A stretch of 64,000 nucleotides of DNA from Branchiostoma floridae (taxonomy: Eukaryota; Chordata; Leptocardii; Amphioxiformes; Branchiostomatidae): assembly GCF_000003815.2 (NCBI RefSeq), contig NC_049988.1, forward strand, positions 2,787,898 through 2,851,897. The letters are read 5' to 3'. The position numbers were made by a program, and so were the translations under genes. Shown here piece after piece: positions 21,128 through 31,600 of this stretch. The notes beneath the pieces are model-generated. The model was not told the origin of the DNA. It saw only the letters and a list, made by a program, of their open reading frames with translations, and did not search any database. The number at the start of each line of letters is the position of its first letter. Position 1 is the first letter of the stretch.

Positions 21128-21747
21128 CAGTCAAACCTGCCCAAGACGGCCACCCGGGGGACCGGAAAAAAGCGGTCGATTTGGACAGGTGGTCGCTGAG
21201 AAGAGTATCCACTCAAAACATGCCCGATGCAAAGTATAAATGGTTTCCGTTGTGTTTAATGGCAAATAGCAAGCACACTGCACGCACTCAAAGAAGCGAG
21301 GTCTTTTATGTCAAATACAACACGCACACTGTAAACTGTAAATTTAACCCAAGCTTTTATCGAGCTTCTGTAACAACTGAATTCGGATTTTCTTACAACG
21401 AAATTTCCTCCCATTAGACTGTCCCATTGACCCACCTATTGACCGTCGCTATCTTTATTCTAAACATAACATCGTAATGGCAGTCAAAATCCGACGCAAA
21501 CTGGCCGATTTCGGCACAAAATCGCGCTAGTTATCATAAAAAAATCGATGAAAACCTCAATTTTGAAAATGATATGGTCGTTATGGGTCCCAATTTGGGC
21601 CGGTCGCGGTCACGTTGGCCAGGTGGTCGTTGAGAAAAGGTCGCTTAATGCTTACGTCAATGGGAAAAAAAATCGGGACCGAGAAAAAGCGGTCGAAATG
21701 GCCAGGTGGTCGCTGAGAAGAGGTGGTCGCTCGGGCAGGTTTGACTG
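21128..21747. mobile_element. TA-flanked inverted-repeat element (CAGTCAAACCTGCC)
   Basis: 620 bp with inverted termini CAGTCAAACCTGCCCAAG / GGGCAGGTTTGACTG, flanked by TA. GGTGGTCGCTGAGAAGAG motifs repeat in both arms. A fragment of the same family lies at 14097-14160. No transposase. Confidence 0.8.
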
Positions 21748-23453
21748 TATGTCAAATCTCTGCATGTATAAAAGTCAACAGAACACACTTGTCAAGATGA
21801 TTAGGGGTCACCTAGTGTGATACGCATGGACAAGGTATATCCTTTATGTCTTACACAAAAATCCAAATCTTTCAAATACTCAGACACAAGAAAAGTCTGA
21901 CAAGATACTGTTTGTAAGAAGAAAAGGTGTTTTTATATAATCCCATCCTGACAGTTCTCTCTATATTCTTAAACTTCTTTACAGTCAGTGGTTTGCTAGC
22001 ATCACAATACCAAAGTTCACTGTACAAGTCAGCTATAACATCACCGCTCTATAGGAAATGTTTGGCAGTAGTAAGTCTTCGGGATTCTTTCTCCCACATT
22101 GTACAAGATTACTAGAAATATTGTGGATTCATCATCATATGATTTTTGCTTTTCAATATACACCGTAAGGGGCTTAAAAAGTTTTCTATAGACACAATGA
22201 CTACCAAATTGTTATGCTCAGAAATTTTTCCCTAGGATCATGTAAAATTGTAACAAAATCAACTCTACATGTAAAGCAGTCTGCAATTATTATCCATTGA
22301 GGAACCAAAATCAACACATATCAGTTCATTTACAAAATGTAGTTAAAATAAAACAAAAAGGTGTATTCCAAAAATTCAGACATGCATGCCTCATATAAAA
22401 AGCTATCTAATTGTCTAAATTTATGTACATTCGAACTATCCACTATTAAATGACGGACAGTCTTACAAAATGCCACACAAACACGTTTCCTTTTTCCTCC
22501 TAATTGTGATAAGTTAAGTCACATTGAACCAATGACAGACAGACGTTAACTAGTCTACTAAAGTACCAAAGCCTACCGTACGGTTCTTACACACAGATAT
22601 ATACAGATACGTCCATCCAAGTCAGTTACTACTGTTTTCAGTGGTTTATACAGCAACCTATGGGTACAAAATGGCTCTTCATCTTTCTCAGTTCATGAAA
22701 ACTGCTATAAAACGTAATCAGACATAGAGAAAACTAGTCTATACATAGTTGCACCACATTTTGACTTTCTGTACCGGGCATTTTGTGACTGTTTCACCAT
22801 CTTTCTTGTGATACCATGTTTTGTAATAGATAGGGGTTGGGTAGGAAAAAGTTCTACATTTCCAAAAAAGGATGTATTTTTTTTGTTTTTCCATGGGAAA
22901 ATATTGAATCCTAACCCCTTTCGATGTATAATTTCTGTTAAAACATTAAGCTTTTTTTTTACTCTTGACTATTTCATCTGGCATTTGCTCTCATCTTTTA
23001 ATGTTCTATAATATATGTAACCATTTCTTTGAAGCAAATATGAAATATAAAGAACCTTCTTTCAGAATTTTCCTTCAGTGCCAGATTTCTTAATTTGCAA
23101 GTTGCCAATTTCATTTTTTAGAATTAATGCTAACAGTTCATGTACACATCCCCATGATTTTTGTTATTATTGCCCTATCACTTGAATTTGAATAAAGGTG
23201 GGTTTTGAAACTGCCAATGTCTTCATGATAACTATTTGTAAATTCACTGAGCTATGTTGCAACATTTCTTTGTATCTTGCATGCCCAAAACATTTTAACA
23301 TAAATCTTTCTATCGCCTGGGTGCCATCCTAGTTAGTTTCCTTCAGTGTCACAGTATGGTAGACCCCTAAAACAAACTAGGATGCCCTGGGCAAACAATC
23401 TAACTTGACAATTGCTATAGTACATGCAAAAAAACTACACAGAGCAACAGAAA

Positions 23454-23924
23454 AGGCTACAGCAAGTAAATTCTATGGATGACATCAGAGCACACCATGA
23501 TTTTTGCTTGATTTTGGGAGGGAAAAAAACAAATTCTATTTGCTCCAGAGATGGTCAACATGACAAGGAAATATTTTAAATGGGAAAATATGAAACCTTG
23601 AGTATACTTGAAGAACCGACAATAGTGGACAGCTACTAGTAAGGTAGCCATAAGTATAGTTGTATATAATGATACTAGTTCCGCAGTTGTCAAAGAGATA
23701 CTAATGTTGTAGCTTTGAGTTTCGATGCATAAAACTAACGCTATCTCACTGCCGTGACTTTATGCACTTCTTAAGAACATCAATTTTTGCTAGTACATTT
23801 AAGGCCTATATCAAAAAGACTTTAGGCATCTTGTTTTTTTAAACCGAATTCTTTTCTTTTCTTCCCCCTCTCCCATTAGATTTAGTCTGCAGAGGATGTC
23901 ATCCATGGGATTTACTTGCAGTGG
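23454..23924. mobile_element. Diverged inverted-repeat element (ATGGATGACATC core)
   Basis: Left GCAAGTAAATTCTATGGATG and right CATCCATGGGATTTACTTGC are inverted about 470 bp apart. It shares the GGATGACATC core with family B but has different outer ends. Confidence 0.6.
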
Positions 23925-25076
23925 CCTAAAAATCAAGCACCACTTCCCACCCTTAAGTGTTTGCTATTATTCAAATCACTTATCACCTTCTCTAAGAAGA
24001 TTTTCTCCTTAAAGTGGTAAGCCTTGGTTGGTGCAAAGACAAGATACTACTCCAAAACTTTTTGGTGGTTTCATCTTCATGAAATCTCAACCATTATGTG
24101 TAAAACTGTATTACTATGTATTACTATATTTCCAATGTATTACTGTATTTCTCACAAAGAACTTTTTTCTGTACAATATAACCACTGTGAAACTAAAAGA
24201 CTTTCCACTAGCGATGAAGAACTTAAAACTCTCACAGCCTAGGTACCAGAGTTGTGTTGGTTTGGGGTATGGCATAATGTTTTTGAGTCTAAATTCAACT
24301 ATCCTGATAACTGTGCGCAGAGGGCTCCTAGCTACCTTGACAAGTACTGCATATTCCTTTATTTTCAGCAGCACCACCCCATCTCTTGGACTCGATTTTG
24401 TCAGAAGAGTCAGATTTTACTGTGGATTTGTCGCAACCTAATTTCATGGTCATTTAATAGATCACTGCTATCATAAAACCACCACAAACATTTCAAAACT
24501 TTCATTTTCATATTTGCCAAAATTTTTCCAATGACTTGATAGTAATGGATTTGTAGCTGGAAATTTATAACTGTTGTTTCAAATACTGTGCAGTATATGA
24601 CTACAGCACTGTTGTAACCTTAAAACTGACGCCAACAGTCCATTTCATTCCTACAATAAACGTCAAAGCAAACTTCAAATACATTGTGACTAAAAGTAAA
24701 TACTTGTATAGCCCCCAGCCAACAACAACTGAAACAAGAAGTAGTATTAGAATTTGACAAATCAGACAATTTGGGAACTTCTGTCTTGTCTTAACCAACT
24801 CAAGGCTTACCACAAGGGTTAACACGGATATTGTAAGAACATCATGTTTGGGCTTTGGGCCTAAAACATGATGTCCAAATTTCAAGGTGTCCAATTCAAC
24901 AAGTACGTACTGTGTTCTAGGACACCAAAGCAGCTCTGTGAGACCAAATAAAAAAACACAGTAAAACTACAAGTACACACGTACTTGCAGAACTGCAGCC
25001 CTACTTTTTTAACCGCTTTACTTAAAACACTTTCAATTGCAAATTTTTTTGTTTTAAAAAAATGGGGTGCTGAGTT

Positions 25077-25636
25077 TTTATTTACATTTTCAGAACTTCA
25101 TGGATGTTACCGTACATGAATTTTATTCTGCGGCTCTACAACTTTTGCAGAGGGCATCTACGTTAGATAACGCCTTCTTTAAGTGCCTTCAGGAGGCCCC
25201 TGTACTGGAAATTCTAAACAGTGATGCAAACTGACCGGGTTGTGGCTTGATTTTATCAGGACCCCCTTGTACTGACTGAGGTAGGAAGAGGAATATCTTT
25301 TGCAAAACTGGCCAATCGGATGCTTGCAGAACTGACCAATCAGCTGCTTGCACAACTGGCCAATCAGCTGCCTGTACAACTGGCCAATCAGCTGCTTGTA
25401 CAACTGGCCAATCAGCTGCTTGTACAACTGGCCAATCAGCAGCTTGCACAACTGGCCAATCAGCTGCTTGTATAAATCACCAATCAGCTGCTTGCACAAA
25501 TAACCAATCAGCTGCTTGCACAAATAACCAATGAGCAGTTTGCACAGCTGGCCAATCAGCTGCCTGCAAAGCTGACCAATCAGCTGCCTACAAGACGGGA
25601 GGGGCGTCGATGTCATGTCTACCAGATGGCCTCGGG
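25077..25636 (-). other. MLLT10 3' untranslated region
   Basis: Follows the TGA. Holds a 12-unit 24-bp array (25306-25593) and two minus-strand AATAAA hexamers (25122-25127, 25077-25082). The end point is inferred from those hexamers. Confidence 0.55.
25306..25593. repeat. Tandem array, 12 units of 24 bp with CCAAT and CAGCTG
   Basis: Plus-strand unit AACTGGCCAATCAGCTGCTTG plus three bases. Nearly every unit keeps CCAATCAGCTG, a CCAAT box fused to a CAGCTG E-box. Because the period is a multiple of three, the minus strand stays open as a QLIGQLCK-type octapeptide repeat. It lies in the MLLT10 3' UTR. Confidence 0.9.
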
Positions 25637-25684
25637 TCATTTCTTGTTCTTCTGACTACTTGATTTGCTTGTTTTCTCTGACTT
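25637..25684 (-). CDS. MLLT10: MLLT10 exon 14, C-terminus and stop
   Basis: Acceptor tcttcacag. Encodes KSEKTSKSSSQKNKK and TGA, a short basic tail. The stop overlaps an ATG (ATGA) of a frame running through the 3' repeat array. Confidence 0.85.
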   Translation of the reverse strand, partial: KSEKTSKSSSQKNKK

Positions 25685-28600
25685 CTGTGAAGATACAAAA
25701 AAAGAAGCTTGAGTACAACAAAATATGGCAATCAGTCGGCAAATCTACATCTAAATACATATGATCATTCATTTTTTGGCATACCTTTTCTGAAACTTCT
25801 CTGACGGACTGAACTGAACTTGACACTTGAATGTCAAGACACGAAAAAAGAATATATTGTTTGGTATACCAGGTTCTGTAAGTTCATTTTTTTTCCGCAC
25901 ACCCAACTCAGTTTTGCAGTGCCCAGTGGATGTCATGACTATGGCGTAGACATGAAATCGTACCTTTGCTGTACTACTGTCCGGCGGGCCATGGCCGTCC
26001 ATCTGTGCCATGCCCGCTGGCCCGTGACCATCGCTCGGCCCCATCCCCTGCTGTAACATCCCCGCTACCATCTGTCTGTGCATCAGTTGGTACACCAGCT
26101 CCTGGGGCATCATGGGACATAGAAATGCATTATGGGTCACAGAAATGCATTATGGGACACAGAGTGCATTATGGGACATAGAAATGCATTATGGGTCACA
26201 GACATACATTAGGGGTCACAGAGATGTATCATGGGACACAGAAATGCATTCTGGGACATAGAAATGCATTATGGGTCACAGACATACATTAGGGGTCACA
26301 GAGATGTATCATGGGACACAGAAATGCATTATGGGACACAGAAATGCATGATGTGACACACGTGCATTATGGGACATGTGAAACTTCAACAGCAGTCAGA
26401 CTCAGAAAAGGTTTTTTTTCCAGAATGAAAATTTGAACTGTTCCTCACCTGTCTTGCTTTCTGTCCAGGTGGCATAAAGAATAAGACTCAACATGAATGC
26501 ACGGTAATTCAAGTACACTGCAGCAATGCTAATCCATTCAGGGTTCTAGCCAGGATTTCATTTCAGCGTAGTGGAAATGGCATGGTAGCGAAGCAACCAA
26601 TCAGGAGATTGGTGTGGAAGGGGGGTTTGGCCCCTCCACGGTGAGATTTTGACAAATTGTAGAGTTAAAAGTTGGGACTCTGTGAACATCACATGTACAG
26701 TAATTTGAAGGATTTTTTGGTCAGTTTTGAATGGCAATATCATCATTTTTCATTGTTCAGACTTTGAACATTGTTGAACAAGCAAATGACAGCAAAGCAC
26801 CACTACACTAAAAATTAGCATAGTGGCCCTTATTTTAGCGTAGTGGTCACAAATTGTAGCGTAGCGGCCCATCACACTAAAATGCACAAGCTAGAACCCT
26901 GCCTGACCATCAATTCTAATGTCTTTAGATGAGTGTGATTCAATTTGATTTGATATGGTATGGACTACTTGGGAAAATCAATGGGACGAAAATACACACA
27001 GACACTGTAAACAAATCTATGTTTGCAGGGATTTAGTTTTACAGTTAAGACAAAATACTTTTCTACTCCCTAACTCGTATCCCATCCCCACCCCCCAGGT
27101 CCCCACCCCCCAGGTCCCCACCCCCTGCCCTTGCCTTAGGCCTAGGAAAAAAAATGTTGTGTTTCCTGTTTCCCTACCTTCCCTAGAAAAACCTGCCGAC
27201 CCTAGACTTTTTTTTGGGTGGGCAGTGGAGTCACATAGCTTCCAGTTAGAATTTTTATTCAGCCTGCTTCCTATTGAAGTAAAAACAGTCTGCTTGTCCT
27301 ATCTATTGTGCACAAAATCAAAGTTTGACATCGAAAGACAAATGTCCTCATGCATTTCAGTTTCCTTTGTTCAACTGTATTGTAATATGTATCACTAGAT
27401 TTTTGGCTAGCCTAAAAAAAATTACAAAAAAAAAAGATATCCCCTACCTACCGACCCTAATTTTTTCAGGACTGAAACAGGAAACACAACATTTTTTTCC
27501 TAGGCCTTACCGGACTGAGCTGTTGTTGCTGCTGTAGTAGTTGGCTCATCTGTTGTTGCTGGTAGAACAGAGCCTGTCTCTGCTGGTCCGACAACATCTG
27601 TAGTGTCCCCATCTCCCTAAACATGTGCAACACACAATTTACATGTCAGGAATTTGTGCTGCACAAGAAAAACTTTTCCTTGCCTTGTATTTTTGTGTAT
27701 TTTCAATCACAGAAATTAACAACATGGGGTCATAAATAATGAGTGGAATGGGAAAAAATTACATCTAGATATGCAGACAAACCTTAGCTGTAATACCACC
27801 TGTTTATGACAGGTGGTATCAGTGAGACATTGTGCCTATGAAAACATCCTAACAGCCTTATAGCCTTCCTTTTCTAGCTCGTTTGCTTTCTTCAGACTAT
27901 TACAGCACCATCCACATTTAAGGTCTGGTATATACTTTATGTTTTGTATCAGTTCATGGATCAAAGATTTCTCAGAAACAGTATCATTCTGTCTAAGAGC
28001 CGTGTGACTTAGACTTCAACACATGTACATGTAAAACCCTTTCTTAACATTTTAGGCCAATATTCAGCAATGAAAACAACCAGGGCTTTTAACCAGTGCT
28101 CTAGTTAGAGTGTAATACCAGGCGAGTTATTTCTACCACTTGTATGGAATAACTACAAAACACTAGAATACAACATTTGATGTACAATGTAGCTAAGGAA
28201 CCAGTAAGTGACTGCCATATGCATGTTGTTGTTTAACTTTAACCAGTAGTTAGCTAGCACAGGTGATTTTTTTCCTAATGTGATAACACAGTGAAATCTA
28301 TCTTAAATTATAGCTCTTGCAGCCCCGAACAAAATGCCGTTTTCGGATTTCAAATCGGATGAACTTAAGTCTAGAAATTAAATTTTGAAGTAATTAATTT
28401 GGGTATTTTTGTGGAAAACCTTAATCATTAGTTCAATGGGGCCCAAATGGCACCGGAGGGACCTGTAATTAGAGCAAATCAATACACTACACACACACTA
28501 TATGCATCATTAGCATGATTTATTTTCTTAACACCAACAGACATTCAAGTTGATGCAACTGTCTAACCAAATCCAGCAAGTAGACAGTACACTTAGTCTA

Positions 28601-31600
28601 TAATTAGTAAATGATTATGTTAATTATTGAAATTAGTATGTCTGCATACTAATTAGGTTAATATCACATACTATATTCAGGTATCCTCTACACATTCAGG
28701 CTACATTTCTCTCTCAGGTTACCTCAGACATCTGTCACTACATGATCAGCAAAGTGTCAGTTGCAAATAAATTCTTATGTAATGACTGATTTGCATATTT
28801 GCATATTAATTAGACAAAACCATCAAATTGGATAGACATCATCTACATACACACTTTCTTTATGCCCACCTCTAAACGGAGTAATGGAACTGGCAGCTGT
28901 CACAATATAGCTAACAAATAGATGATCTTAAGTATTCTAATTAGTATATGATTAGTGTTTTAGATTATGTTAATTATTGAAATTAGTATGTCTGCATACT
29001 AATTAGGTTAATATCACATACTATATTCAGGTATCCTCTACACATTCAGGCTACATTTCTCTCTCAGGTTACCTCAGACATCTGTCACTACATGATCAGC
29101 AAAGTGTCAGTTGCAAATAAATTCTTATGTAATGACTGATTTGCATATTTGCATATTAATTAGACAAAACCATCAAATTGGATAGACATCATCTACATAC
29201 ACACTTTCTTTATGCCCACCTCTAAACGGAGTAATGGAACTGGCAGCTGTCACAATATAGCTAACAAATAGATGATCTTAAGTATTCTAATTAGTATATG
29301 ATTAGTGTTTTAGATAATATAAATAATCCAATTTCAGCATTCTAATCACTGCAGCTTTCATAAATTACAGAAGATACATTTAAAAAATACATATATTATA
29401 CAATTGTCAGCTGACACAGCATGGGTGACCAGCAAGTTCAAGTTATCATACCAATTCTTGTTGTATAATCATTTAACATATTTGCATATTAATTAGACCA
29501 ATAATGCATATAATAAATAATAATCCAATCAATTCATGGCTTTGAGAAAAAAATGCACTTATACTATGTTTTCAACTGTTTTTGACTTAATTACTTCAAG
29601 ATTACTTATTTAACTTTTTGTCATCCACTTCATAAATAAATAATTAACATCAATTACTTTTTTGCATATTAATTACATCATTTTTACAAGTCATACCTTT
29701 TTTCTGCAGAAATATGTGAATACTATTGTATCTAAAATATCATATCAAATATTAACAAATTCCTACTGTCTCTCTTTGCTTGTCTCGCTTCTTCACTTTT
29801 GCTTTATCAGTTCAAGTCTTCTGTTCAAAGCCATATTACAACAAATATAATCAAACAAATTCCTAAAGTCTCTCTCTTTGCTTGTCTCGCTTCTTCTTCA
29901 GTTTTGCTTTTTCTGCCTGTATCAGTTCTAGTCGTCTGTCCGTAGCCATGTACTTTGTACCCTGTTCAACTTCCTGATCTGAGTCCTCATCTTCATCCTC
30001 CTCATTGTTGTTATTGCATCTTAAAGTGTTCATACCTATCAGCTCAAGCAAGTTTTCCTTTAGTTCTGACATTGAAAACTTTTTCACCGACCCATTCACA
30101 GTCATCTGTTGCTGAACCAAGTATCTTTTGTCTGTTGGTAGAGGGTCCTCCAGAACTACTTTGTGAAATCTGAGCTGTGCAAGGATCTTCTCTTTCTTCT
30201 TTGAATCAGTTGCACACTCACAGAGTCTCTGCTCAACCTCCTCTGGAGTCTTCCATTCACCGCCACCTTGCCTTACTGCTTCACAAATCTTGGATTTTTC
30301 CTGGGATACCCTTCTTATCTTTCTTTCCTTCTCATCTTGTTTCTGCCTCAGCAGTTCGAGGCGGTGGCTCAGAATTTCCTGTTCTCGTTCTTTCTGCTTC
30401 TTGATGCATCCTGGAGCAGCTTTTCGAGCTGTCTCTAATGCACGTTCTTTGTCATCTTCAGACAGTTTTCCCAGCCAGTCTACTGTGTGGTTTGTAGAGA
30501 GTAGAAGCAGTGATTCGATGTGTAAGGTCTTTGCAGATGGTTTCAGCTGGTGTAACCTATTTCGGTACCCAATGCTTCTTTCACATGTGACATTTGTTGT
30601 GGGAACATGTTTAGATTTCTGTTTCAGGTTTTCATCAGGATTATCATACATTCCTCCAGGTAAGTAGTCGGTGAGCTGTTTTTCTATCAGAATCACCCAG
30701 GACGAGAAGATCAGCTCCAGGGCACTGATGGTGAGAGCATCCAGCTCAGCATCCTCAGAATCTTTAAGAAGGGCATGGCACACATCATCCTCATCAACCA
30801 CCTCCCGGCCGGGAAATATGGTTTTATTGTCAGGCACAAGTAGTTCTGATGCGTCCTCTGATAGTCTAAGAAATTCCGCTCTCATTGTGAGAGACTGTCT
30901 GTTCAGATCGAGGATGCTGGTAGCAGCTAAGATTTCTTGCCACATTGGCGTGGTCACTCTCTTCTCCAGGATACCTAGCGCCCTGCATCCAGCGATAGCA
31001 ACTTTGTTGGATAAGTGCTGCTGCAGACAAGAGTGGGACATACTTAGGGTACCACCACCTTTCCAGATTTCTAAGAACTCCCTCATGTCCTCCAAGTGAA
31101 AGAAGAAAGCCGCACCATTCACAAATTGGATGTTGCATCTATTCCCGATTAATTTGGAAAACTGGCACTTTCTACCTGGCTCCTTCCCATACAGGAAAGC
31201 CTGGAAAGCCGCCGCTTGCCCCGTTCTTTCATCGCACTGTTTTTGAAACGTGCGACAAGCTGCATACAGTGCATCCTCAGTGACAGCCCTTCCATTTTTG
31301 GTTGGCATGCCTTTCTTTTCAATGGCGCACACATCGAAACATTTTAATGCATCAAGTGCAACAGAAGCCATATTGATAAGGACGTGCATATAACAATAAA
31401 AGTTATTGACTTTCTCTACTGAGCTTGACGTGTCCTTGATTATCTCCCCCCTCCACTCTTCAAAAGCACTGTTAAATGCTTTCATTACTGAACCTCTGTC
31501 CGACATCGTTGATGTTATCATTGATAACAGATTGGTCAGTTCCATTTCTGGGTCAGTACTGTCAAATTTTGCCAGAATTTCCGCTACCTCCTTCAGCGTC

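Larger units (their letters stand above)
19870..25076. other. Intergenic region between convergent RETSAT and MLLT10
   Basis: Gene-poor, AT-rich. Contains three inverted-repeat elements listed separately (20546, 21128, 23454). The stretches 21750-23453 and 23925-25076 show no coding block, tRNA or rRNA that I recognise; short open frames there lack domains. Confidence 0.6.

Noticed and set aside
25306-25593. CRISPR-like regular repeats
   Set aside because: Contiguous 24-bp tandem units with no unique spacers, in a eukaryotic 3' UTR. The same applies to 26104-26375 and 59465-59865.
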